Below are positions 6,740-11,665 of a stretch of 12,147 bases of DNA, one piece after another. The DNA is from SIG714 sp045629725. GTDB lineage: Bacteria > Bacillota > Clostridia > Oscillospirales > CAG-272. Below the pieces are notes generated by a model. The model did no database searches and was not told where the DNA came from. It saw only the letters and a list, made by a program, of their open reading frames with translations. The position numbers were made by a program, and so were the translations under genes. Position 1 is the stretch's first letter. Every line of letters starts with the position of its first letter. The stretch covers positions 1 through 12,147 of the forward strand of contig JAZQRT010000107.1 of assembly GCA_045629725.1 (NCBI GenBank). The letters are read 5' to 3'.

Positions 6740-7006
6740 ATGATACTCTTTAAATTGAATGCGATTTTAAAGGATTATGCTAATGATGGATATGATCCAT
6801 TTTCTAATAACTGTGTTCATTTGGCATGTGAAATCTGGGAAACTTTCACTTCGGTTGAATACGATGAAATCTATCCATCCAAATTACAAGAAGAACTTTT
6901 AAAAAATGTTAAAGTAATTAAAGAAACCAAAATAACTCATTCGAATTATTACGGTTATTATGACGGACAAAAATTGGTGACCGGTAGTGTATTAAATAAA
7001 CCTTAA
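6740..7006 (+). CDS. Small protein with NNCVHLA motif, possible C-terminal remnant of a papain-like enzyme
   Basis: An 88-residue soluble-looking protein that I cannot assign firmly. Near residue 20 it has YDPFSNNCVHLACEIWETF. An Asn-Cys followed by a hydrophobic helix with Ala and Trp resembles the C-terminal cysteine motif of circularly permuted NlpC/P60 or LRAT-like papain-fold proteins. Those proteins need a histidine strand earlier in the chain, and here it is absent: a stop codon at 6722-6724 closes the frame just upstream. It may therefore be a truncated remnant, or a small free-standing protein. The ATG at 6740 has AGGTGA at 6726-6731 as a modest binding site; a GTG at 6728 in the same frame would add four residues. 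The gene is AT-rich and unlike gdhA in base use. Three micro-genes follow on the same strand after a 30-base gap. Confidence 0.55.
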   Translation: MILFKLNAILKDYANDGYDPFSNNCVHLACEIWETFTSVEYDEIYPSKLQEELLKNVKVIKETKITHSNYYGYYDGQKLVTGSVLNKP

Positions 7007-7036
7007 TAAATAGGCTGAGAACGGAAGGGATTTATT

Positions 7037-7171
7037 ATGAAAAAAAGGAGAATTGTTTTGCATGCTGTCTTGTTGATAACAAGCTTGCTGATCGCTGCGG
7101 TTGAAACTATAGGTGTAATAGCATTTGGAACATATTATTTTGGAGAATGGTTTTGGGGCTATATTTTTTGA
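7037..7171 (+). CDS. Microprotein 1: 44-residue single-span membrane protein
   Basis: An ATG with a strong binding site (GGAAGGGA, 7023-7030, 6 bases upstream) opens a 44-codon frame ending in TGA at 7169-7171. The peptide starts MKKRR, followed by a hydrophobic run from about residue 6 to 31 with an acidic-polar ET pair (E23, T24) in its middle. It ends aromatic: YYFGEWFWGYIF. The basic N-terminus predicts the N-end in the cytoplasm. It is not related to any family I recognise; short phage holins, type I toxin peptides and class II bacteriocins are all possible. It is the first of three similar micro-genes. Their separate ribosome binding sites argue that these are real genes, though none is proven. 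Confidence 0.55.
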   Translation: MKKRRIVLHAVLLITSLLIAAVETIGVIAFGTYYFGEWFWGYIF

Positions 7172-7187
7172 AAAGGATAAAGGAAAA

Positions 7188-7307
7188 ATGAAAAAAAATG
7201 TAAATTCTATTTCCAAAGCTGAAATAATCTTGGTTATAATAGAAACACTTTTGGCTTTATACAATATAGCGAATTTTGTTGCGTTATATTATATGATTTA
7301 TATGTGA
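7188..7307 (+). CDS. Microprotein 2: 39-residue single-span membrane protein
   Basis: The ATG at 7188 follows AAAGGA (7179-7184) and lies 16 bases after the stop of the previous micro-gene. The 39-residue product begins MKKNVNSISKAE and continues as one hydrophobic helix, IILVIIETLLALYNIANFV, ending ALYYMIYM. The ET pair inside the hydrophobic run (residues 19-20) recalls the ET of microprotein 1 (AAVETIGVIAF), so the two may be distant paralogues, although the stretch is too short to be sure. A longer in-frame start (TTG at 7125) overlaps the previous gene and has no ribosome binding site, so it was not used. The function is unknown. Confidence 0.55.
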   Translation: MKKNVNSISKAEIILVIIETLLALYNIANFVALYYMIYM

Positions 7308-7334
7308 TTTTTCTAAGAAAGGGAGAATTTAAAA

Positions 7335-7427
7335 ATGGAAAAGTTTCTGAATGTATACTTAAAATTTCTTTTGGTATTGAATTCTTTAATAATTGTTGTA
7401 ATTGCTTGGTTGGCTTGGCCATTTTAG
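7335..7427 (+). CDS. Microprotein 3: 30-residue single-span membrane peptide
   Basis: The ATG at 7335 has AAAGGGAGA (7317-7325) 9 bases upstream and lies 27 bases after the stop of the second micro-gene. The 30-residue peptide MEKFLNVYLK plus FLLVLNSLIIVVIAWLAWPF is amphipathic at first, then wholly hydrophobic, with two Trp near the C-terminus. It is the shortest of the three and the least certain as a gene. The strong binding site and its place in line with the other two are the main support. Membrane-active peptide, toxin or regulatory microprotein are all possible. Confidence 0.45.
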   Translation: MEKFLNVYLKFLLVLNSLIIVVIAWLAWPF

Positions 7428-7487
7428 ATTATACTTATTATAAATAAAACGTTAAAGTTGTGATTTGTTTTTCGCAGTATTCATGTA

Positions 7488-7531
7488 ATAACCCTATCTG
7501 TGTGATGCATTTGCATAGGTATGGCTTTTTT
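7488..7531 (+). terminator. Possible weak terminator after the micro-genes
   Basis: CCTAT (7493-7497) pairs with ATAGG (7515-7519). ATA/TAT can extend it across a two-base bulge. After TATGGC comes a run of six T's (7526-7531). The stem is short and AT-rich. From 7428 to 7731 I see no gene, only this site and the repeat element. Confidence 0.35.
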
Positions 7532-7575
7532 GTATTGTAAATAACAATTAGAGGTACAAATATTCTTACAATGTG

Positions 7576-7728
7576 CATCGGTCGTCCATCCCTACTCGAA
7601 CAATACGGTGACACGGGTTTGTTCGTGATGTGTCCGTATGTTTTGTAGGACCGACGTCCTCGGCGGTCCGAGAACGACGAATACGCAGGAATTCCCGTGT
7701 GATTTTCCGAATTACCCCTGCGGACCGC
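7576..7728. repeat. Palindromic intergenic repeat element, degenerate copy 2
   Basis: CATCGGTCGTCC at 7576-7587, nine unmatched bases, then CGAACAAT at 7597-7604 repeats 6606-6634 with identical spacing. GTAGGACCGACGTCCTCGG (7645-7663) is, in reverse complement, close to 6531-6554 (shared CGCCGAG.ACGTCG.TCC). This copy therefore mixes a direct and an inverted match to copy 1. It folds strongly: ATACGG..ACAC/GTGTCCGTAT (7603-7639), CGCAGGAATTC/GAATT..CCTGCG (7684-7722), and GCGGTCCG (7663-7670) with CGGACCGC (7721-7728). Confidence 0.65.
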
Positions 7729-7733
7729 TTTTT
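7663..7733 (+). terminator. Repeat-derived hairpin with T-run, possible terminator
   Basis: GCGGTCCG (7663-7670) and CGGACCGC (7721-7728) are perfect complements enclosing the smaller hairpin 7684-7722. TTTTT follows at 7729-7733. On the plus strand this would stop transcription before it runs antisense into the gene ending at 7732. The 50-base enclosed region makes it atypical. Confidence 0.35.
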
Positions 7734-8232
7734 AATTCCTGTCAACGCTTGAAAAAATAAAGATTTCTTTATTGTGACGGGTTGCATAGTCAAGAGCGAT
7801 CTTCGTGCCGCTTTTTCGTGTTTGGGGAGCAAATGATTCATTGTAATATACAATGCAAAATCTGCTTTTGTCTATCATTTCGCAGTTTCTCTCCACATAT
7901 ACCGCTTTGCCTGCGTTTTTAATCCTTTCGGGATAATACGTATCTTCGTATCGTTCCAAAAGGTATTCTTTATAGCTTTCGTTGATAATCGGAAATTCAG
8001 CTCTCACGTAAACCCGTTTTATGTGAGGGTGCTTTTCTTTTAATTCGGTAACGATCTCAAGGCAAAGGCTGTCAAATCGGCTTTTACTGCCGAATAAAAA
8101 AGTATCTGTGTTGTTTTCAAGTATCAGCTTTTCAATTACTTCGCGTAATTGTTTTTTTAATTCTTCGGTTTCATTTATATTTCTGTGACCGAAAAAACAG
8201 CAGGTATTTTTTGTTTTATCTGATCCAATCAT
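7732..8232 (-). CDS. SLOG superfamily protein, YpsA-like (DUF1273 type)
   Basis: A 166-residue protein with a Rossmann-like SLOG fold, similar in layout to Bacillus YpsA. A first strand leads into FFGHRNI (13-19). A second gives FLFGSKSRFDSL (45-56), where the family usually has G-x-x-G-x-D. RNCEMIDKSRFCIVYY (115-130) and SGTKIALDYA (141-150) match the late acidic-strand and GT motifs. SLOG domains are thought to bind nucleotide-derived or small-molecule ligands, but the role of this branch is unknown. The start at 8232 has GAGGTG 5 bases upstream (GAGGTGTAATT then ATG); an upstream in-frame ATG at 8280 lies at the promoter and was rejected. It is divergent from a ribbon-helix-helix gene, and the two probably share control. 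Its stop codon touches the repeat element downstream. Confidence 0.78.
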   Translation of the reverse strand: MIGSDKTKNTCCFFGHRNINETEELKKQLREVIEKLILENNTDTFLFGSKSRFDSLCLEIVTELKEKHPHIKRVYVRAEFPIINESYKEYLLERYEDTYYPERIKNAGKAVYVERNCEMIDKSRFCIVYYNESFAPQTRKSGTKIALDYATRHNKEIFIFSSVDRN

Positions 8233-8251
8233 AATTACACCTCTAATTTTG

Positions 8252-8270
8252 TAGATATACGGCATATCTA
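8252..8270. promoter_or_regulatory. Palindrome in the SLOG gene leader, candidate operator
   Basis: TAGATATACGGCATATCTA is a perfect 7-base inverted repeat (TAGATAT/ATATCTA) around ACGGC. It sits at about +2 to +20 of the predicted minus-strand transcript. The adjacent ribbon-helix-helix protein would be the natural binder. Confidence 0.5.
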
Positions 8271-8278
8271 TTTCCAAC

Positions 8279-8287
8279 ATTATATCA
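8279..8287 (-). promoter_or_regulatory. Extended -10 promoter of the SLOG gene
   Basis: On the minus strand TGATATAAT reads through 8287-8279: a perfect TATAAT (8284-8279) with the TGn extension. There is no good -35 (TTTATT-like only). Transcription would start near 8272, about 40 bases before the ATG. Confidence 0.6.
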
Positions 8288-8299
8288 CATAATGAAATT

Positions 8300-8326
8300 A
8301 AAATAAATACATAATATATTTATTTT
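8300..8326. promoter_or_regulatory. Perfect inverted repeat before the RHH gene, candidate operator
   Basis: AAAATAAATA (8300-8309) and TATTTATTTT (8317-8326) are exact complements with a 7-base gap. They lie directly in front of the GAGGTG ribosome binding site of the regulator. The region is very AT-rich, so chance is a real alternative. Confidence 0.4.
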
Positions 8327-8337
8327 GAGGTGATTTT

Positions 8338-8538
8338 ATGGCTATAAAAAGTGTTTCAATCAGAATTGAAGAAGAAATGTTAAATAAAATTGCTTATATT
8401 GCTGATTACGAAGGACGAAGTGTAAACAGTCATGTGCTTGTTTTAATAAGAGAAAATATTAAAGCATTTGAAGCAGTAAATGGTGTAATTGAGGGTGAGA
8501 TTCCTCTTGACTCCAATGTAAAGCCAACTCGCAAATAA
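8338..8538 (+). CDS. Arc/CopG-type ribbon-helix-helix DNA-binding protein
   Basis: A 66-residue protein whose first 45 residues fit the ribbon-helix-helix fold: strand KSVSIRIE (4-11), helix A EEMLNKIAYIADYEG (about 12-26), turn and helix B SVNSHVLVLIRENIKAFE (about 28-45). Such proteins dimerise, and the paired strands read the DNA major groove, usually as repressors. The RSVNS turn is typical of the Arc group. GAGGTG (8327-8332) lies 5 bases before the ATG. The gene is transcribed away from the SLOG gene across a 105-base gap with two inverted repeats, so autoregulation and control of the partner are likely. The tail (46-66) is unstructured and unremarkable. It is too short to be a toxin partner by itself, but many antitoxins share this fold. 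Confidence 0.85.
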   Translation: MAIKSVSIRIEEEMLNKIAYIADYEGRSVNSHVLVLIRENIKAFEAVNGVIEGEIPLDSNVKPTRK

Positions 8539-8559
8539 TTTATTAAAATATCATAACAA

Positions 8560-8603
8560 CACCGATGGGGTTTCGATTGATTCCTCATCGGTGGTTTTTC
8601 TTT
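8560..8603 (+). terminator. Intrinsic terminator of the RHH gene
   Basis: CACCGATGGGG (8560-8570) pairs with CCTCATCGGTG (8583-8593), 11 pairs with one wobble and a 12-base loop. GTTTTTCTTT follows. It separates the regulator from the ATP synthase operon. Confidence 0.93.
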
Positions 8604-8677
8604 ATTCGGAATTTATTAAATCTTTGTAAAATAACGGGCGGCAAAGAAAACTTAACCGAAAAAAATGAAAAAAGGTC

Positions 8678-8706
8678 TTGCAATATATTTATATATATGG
8701 TACAAT
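8678..8706 (+). promoter_or_regulatory. Sigma-A promoter with extended -10, atp operon
   Basis: -35 TTGCAA (8678-8683), a 17-base AT spacer ending TGG, and -10 TACAAT (8701-8706). It has the same TGGTACAAT core as the promoter at 2304-2332. Transcription would begin near 8713, about 50 bases before atpZ. Confidence 0.8.
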
Positions 8707-8761
8707 ATGTATGCTTATATGATTTTATAATGGGTAGTATGGGTTTTGATTCGGAGGAATA

Positions 8762-9016
8762 ATGAAAGGGAAGATTTTTAATTTTGCCTATGCGATGAAT
8801 TTTTTTTCACAAAGCGCATTTTCTTTGATCTTTCCTCTGGGGTTGTTTCTTGGACTTGGATATTGGCTGACCACTGATATGGGTGCTCCCCAATGGGTGT
8901 TTGCAATATGTATCGTTGTGGGCGTTCTCTCGGGCGTTGTATCTATGTTCAAGTATATAATTTTTGCCTCAAAGCATATGCCGAAGGCAAAGGAAAAGGA
9001 GAAAGAGCGAAAGTGA
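8762..9016 (+). CDS. atpZ: AtpZ/AtpI family ATP synthase accessory protein
   Basis: An 84-residue protein with two membrane spans (about 16-36 and 44-68) and a very basic tail (KAKEKEKERK). It is the usual first gene of clostridial atp operons. The GLFLGLGYWLTTDMGAPQW loop between the spans is typical of the AtpZ/F0F1-ATPase subunit 2 family. In Bacillus pseudofirmus AtpZ and AtpI are implicated in Mg2+ or Ca2+ uptake for the synthase; whether that holds here is unknown. TCGGAGGA ends 3-4 bases before the ATG at 8762. Its stop overlaps the GTG start of the next gene (GTGA), so translation is coupled. Confidence 0.8.
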   Translation: MKGKIFNFAYAMNFFSQSAFSLIFPLGLFLGLGYWLTTDMGAPQWVFAICIVVGVLSGVVSMFKYIIFASKHMPKAKEKEKERK

Positions 9017-9408
9017 ACGAAAGAAGATCTGTTCTAAAGCAGACCATTTGGTTTGCCCTCGGGATACTTGCAGGTGCTGTAATTACTGTGCTTGTGTATC
9101 TTGCGATCAATAAATTTTCAATGAGCGTACTGCTTGGAGCGTTGCTTGGATCCTTGGTAAGTGTTGGCAATTTCTTTTTCATGTGTGTTTCGCTTACAAA
9201 TGCAACCGAGGGAGAGGTCGATGCGGGTGCTGCCATAAATAAGGCGAGGGGCGGATACGTTTTGAGAATGGCGGCTATTGCGCTTATACTTATTGCGGCG
9301 TTAAGAAGCGGATATTTCGATACTATTGCAACCATCGTTCCCCTGCTGCTCATGCGTCCCGTGCTTATGATAGAACAATTTTTTATGAAATCCGGTGATA
9401 AGAAATGA
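9013..9408 (+). CDS. atpI: ATP synthase subunit I (AtpI family)
   Basis: A 131-residue protein with four hydrophobic spans (about 9-30, 36-57, 82-98 and 102-117) and a basic loop (NKARGGYVLRMA) that fits the AtpI/subunit I family. AtpI helps assemble the c-ring of the synthase and is not part of the finished enzyme. The start is a GTG at 9013 that overlaps the atpZ stop (GTGA), with AAAAGGAG at 8994-9001. The frame can be read back to an ATG at 8893, but that would overlap atpZ by over 120 bases with no binding site. Its stop overlaps the atpB start (ATGA). Sequence conservation in this family is low, so the name rests partly on position. Confidence 0.8.
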   Translation: MNERRSVLKQTIWFALGILAGAVITVLVYLAINKFSMSVLLGALLGSLVSVGNFFFMCVSLTNATEGEVDAGAAINKARGGYVLRMAAIALILIAALRSGYFDTIATIVPLLLMRPVLMIEQFFMKSGDKK

Positions 9409-10175
9409 ATATAGAAATTAAAGGACCACAGGTGTACGTTGATATACCGATAACTGAAAATTTCAGCTTTACAATAACACAAACCACGGTATCGTCCTTC
9501 CTTGTAATGATAATGCTTTGCCTTGCGTTTTATTTCCTCGGAAGAAATCTCACAAAGCGCCCCGGCAAAATGCAGGTGCTTACGGAAAAGGGCGTTACGA
9601 TGCTTTACGGGCTCATTGATGAAACCATGGGAGCGCACAATCATAAATTTGCACCCTATATCGGCGCACTGTTCCTTTCCTCGTTCTTCGGTTCGATAAT
9701 TGGAACGACGGGATTTTTCAGATCATCAACTGCAGATCTTAGTACAACGGCAACGTGGGCTATAATGACCATCGTTATCGTTTGGGTAAGTAATATCAGA
9801 GAAAATGGTTTTCTCGCTTGGCTTAAGGGCTTTACAGAGCCGTTCTTCGTTATGACTCCCATGAATGTAATAAGTGAGATCGCCACACCTGCATCAATGG
9901 CGTTCCGTCATTTCGGTAACGTTGCGGGAGGCTCGGTTCTTACAACGCTTATTTATACAGCCCTTGCGCTTCTTTCCAACGTGCTTCTTTCTTGGATACC
10001 CAATGCGTTCATCGCATCGATACCGATCTTTCAGGTTGGTATTCCCGCAGTGTTCTCCTTGTATTTCGACTTCTTCTCAGGAGCGATACAGGCATTGGTA
10101 TTCAGTATGCTTTCGATGGTTTATATCGGAGCAGCAAATCCCCCTCACAATGAGGAAACAAAAGAAGAAAAATAA
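9405..10175 (+). CDS. atpB: ATP synthase Fo subunit a
   Basis: A 256-residue multispan protein, the stator channel subunit that passes H+ or Na+ to the c-ring. The essential arginine sits in SMAFRHFGN (R168, matching R210 of E. coli in RLFGN). The last long helix has GAIQALVFSMLSMVYIG with Q229 in the usual place. Further spans lie at about 29-47, 85-105 and 117-130, and around the proline-rich NPPHNEETKEEK tail. The arginine context FRHFGNVAGG replaces the common LRLFGNMxAG, a variant I associate with Clostridia. The ATG overlaps the atpI stop by four bases; GGTGAT upstream is a modest binding site. Ion choice cannot be read from this subunit alone; see atpE. Confidence 0.95.
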   Translation: MNIEIKGPQVYVDIPITENFSFTITQTTVSSFLVMIMLCLAFYFLGRNLTKRPGKMQVLTEKGVTMLYGLIDETMGAHNHKFAPYIGALFLSSFFGSIIGTTGFFRSSTADLSTTATWAIMTIVIVWVSNIRENGFLAWLKGFTEPFFVMTPMNVISEIATPASMAFRHFGNVAGGSVLTTLIYTALALLSNVLLSWIPNAFIASIPIFQVGIPAVFSLYFDFFSGAIQALVFSMLSMVYIGAANPPHNEETKEEK

Positions 10176-10184
10176 TGTAAAAAT

Positions 10185-10236
10185 GCCGAAAACGGCTTAA
10201 AATAATAAAATAAAAATAAATAATATATCTTGGAGG
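10185..10236 (+). promoter_or_regulatory. AT-rich leader in front of atpE
   Basis: After a small GCCG-AAAA-CGGC hairpin (10185-10196) comes about 33 bases made almost only of A and T, then TTGGAGGA as a strong binding site. E. coli has a U-rich translation enhancer before atpE because subunit c is needed in many copies. This stretch could serve the same purpose, by position and composition only. Confidence 0.4.
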
Positions 10237-10244
10237 ATATTAAA

Positions 10245-10508
10245 ATGGAAATTATGGAACTCGCTCAGTTGTCAGAGGCAATCGCAACAGTTGGTAAGGC
10301 TGTTGGTGCAGGACTTTGTATGGGTATCGGAAGTATCGGTTCTGCTCTTGGAGAAGGTAATGCAGTTGCACGTGCTCTTGAAGGAATGGCTCGTCAGCCC
10401 GAATCTGCATCCAACCTCAGAACAAATATGATCCTTGGTTGTGCTATCACAGAGTCAACAGGTATTTATGCACTTGTTGTAGCTCTTCTTATCATTTTTG
10501 CATTATAA
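10245..10508 (+). CDS. atpE: ATP synthase Fo subunit c, two-carboxylate (Na+-type) motif
   Basis: An 87-residue two-helix hairpin forming the ion-carrying rotor ring. Helix 1 has the glycine pattern GAGLCMGIGSIGSALGEGNA, the polar loop is ARQPES (49-54), and helix 2 has ILGCAITESTGIYAL. The ion-binding carboxylate is E70, followed by S71 and T72, the Na+-ligand signature known from Ilyobacter tartaricus. In helix 1 the Gln of Ilyobacter (Q32) is replaced by Glu (E37, in GEG). The pair E37 and E70 with Ser-Thr is the two-carboxylate motif described for the Na+-driven c-ring of Fusobacterium nucleatum. Na+ coupling is therefore likely but inferred. The ATG at 10245 has TTGGAGGA just upstream; a TTG start at 10230 would lie in the binding site itself. 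The last residues (IIFAL) end without a tail. Confidence 0.96.
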   Translation: MEIMELAQLSEAIATVGKAVGAGLCMGIGSIGSALGEGNAVARALEGMARQPESASNLRTNMILGCAITESTGIYALVVALLIIFAL

Positions 10509-10565
10509 TAAACGGGTAATCTAAAAATTACAAACATAATTATTCGTTAAAATGCGGAGGAAAAT

Positions 10566-11126
10566 ATGACAGGAGAGTTTATCTTGGAATTTAGTAAGAT
10601 TCCGGTGGCACTTGCCGCAGGTGACTATCAAGGACTTATAAGCTTTGATGTCTGGACGTCTCTTTTCACCCTTTGTAATCTGCTTATAGTATTCTATTTC
10701 GGAAAGAAATTTCTTTTCGGACCCGTTAAGAAAATGATCGACGAGCGTCAGCGCGAGATCGACGATATGTATGACGATGCGGGAAAGTCCAAGGATGATG
10801 CCGCAAAGCTTAAAACGGAATATGAAGAAAAACTCAGAATGGCACAGGAAGAAAGCGAAGAGATCATGCGCCGCACTGTGAGAAACGCAAGACTTAAGGA
10901 GGAGGAGATCCTCAAAGCAGCCCGTGAGGAGGCAAGTGCCACCATCAGACGCGCGGACGAGCAGATAGAGATGGAGCGCCGTCAGGCACTTAACGACATC
11001 AAAAATGAAGTGTCCGGAATTGCCGTTGATATTGCGGGAGCCGTGCTTGAGCGCGATATTAATGAAAAAGAGCATGAGCAGATGATAGATTCCTTCATCG
11101 AAAGATTTGGAGAAAACGATGGTTAA
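10566..11126 (+). CDS. atpF: ATP synthase Fo subunit b
   Basis: A 186-residue stalk protein. A single membrane span lies at about 28-50 (FDVWTSLFTLCNLLIVFYFG), preceded by an unusually long 27-residue N-terminal lead that E. coli subunit b (156 residues) lacks. From about 55 onward the chain is a long, highly charged coiled coil, with many Glu, Arg and Lys and heptad-like spacing. It forms the dimeric peripheral stalk that holds F1 still. The C-terminal IAGAVLERDINEKEHEQMI resembles the part that binds subunit delta. GGAGG (10556-10560) lies 5 bases before the ATG. There is only one b-type gene here, so the stalk should be a homodimer. It overlaps atpH by 8 bases. Confidence 0.93.
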   Translation: MTGEFILEFSKIPVALAAGDYQGLISFDVWTSLFTLCNLLIVFYFGKKFLFGPVKKMIDERQREIDDMYDDAGKSKDDAAKLKTEYEEKLRMAQEESEEIMRRTVRNARLKEEEILKAAREEASATIRRADEQIEMERRQALNDIKNEVSGIAVDIAGAVLERDINEKEHEQMIDSFIERFGENDG

Positions 11127-11652
11127 TGCTTTTGAATACGGCAGAGCACTTTATATGCTCGCAGTGGAAGATAATATCACGGAGGAGATCTTAGAGCAGC
11201 TTGATGCTGTTGAAAGGATATTCGTGGAAAATCCCGAATACCGCAGTGTGCTTGATACACCTGCAATTTCGACAGATGAAAAGCCAAAGCTTATTGATGC
11301 GGCATTTTCCGGTGCTCATATCTACGTTTCGAATTTTCTCAAGATACTTTGCGCAAGACGCGCAATATCTCAGTTTGGAGAATGTGTGAAGGCGTACCGT
11401 GATTCTTATGATGAATCAAGAAATATAATGAGAGCGACGGCAATTACGGCGCGTCCCATGTCGGAGCGTCAGATAAAAGCCCTAACCGAAAAGCTTTCGG
11501 GAATAACAGGAAAAAACATCATTGTTACGAACGAGGTCGACGAAAAGCTTATTGGTGGCGTAACTCTCAGATATGGCGGCAAACAGCTTGACGGAAGTGT
11601 AAAGGCTCGTCTTGATGAGCTGAGAAAAAGGCTTTCGGAAACAATAGTGTAA
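11119..11652 (+). CDS. atpH: ATP synthase F1 subunit delta
   Basis: A 177-residue soluble protein linking the b stalk to the top of F1 (the OSCP equivalent). The N-terminal FEYGRALYMLAVED matches the conserved YAxALxxxA opening of the family. The C-terminal domain ends with LIGGVTLRYGGKQLDGSVKA, matching the GGxxxxxGxxxxDGS motif, then a short basic helix. The ATG at 11119 lies inside the end of atpF with GGAG at 11108-11111 seven bases upstream; a TTG at 11107 in the same frame is less likely because it lies beside this site. The order atpF-atpH-atpA is standard. Confidence 0.94.
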   Translation: MVNAFEYGRALYMLAVEDNITEEILEQLDAVERIFVENPEYRSVLDTPAISTDEKPKLIDAAFSGAHIYVSNFLKILCARRAISQFGECVKAYRDSYDESRNIMRATAITARPMSERQIKALTEKLSGITGKNIIVTNEVDEKLIGGVTLRYGGKQLDGSVKARLDELRKRLSETIV

Positions 11653-11665
11653 AGTTGGTGATACG

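Noticed and set aside
6721..6749. TTGACA as a promoter for the NNCVHLA gene
   Set aside because: The -35 is perfect, but the matching -10 (TACTCT at 6744) is poor and lies inside the gene, after its start codon.
6992..7422. Minus-strand frames of 90 and 62 codons opposite the micro-genes
   Set aside because: No ribosome binding sites, and the plus-strand frames have better starts and a coherent membrane-span pattern.
7566..7853. 95-codon frame on the minus strand
   Set aside because: It overlaps the SLOG gene in another frame and then runs through the structured repeat; the product is Arg/Thr-rich without motifs.
8565..8762. 65-codon frame ahead of atpZ
   Set aside because: Its ATG lies in the RHH terminator stem, it spans the atp promoter, and it has no ribosome binding site.
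8949..9644. 231-codon frame on the minus strand
   Set aside because: Antisense to atpI and atpB, which are certain genes; no start signals.
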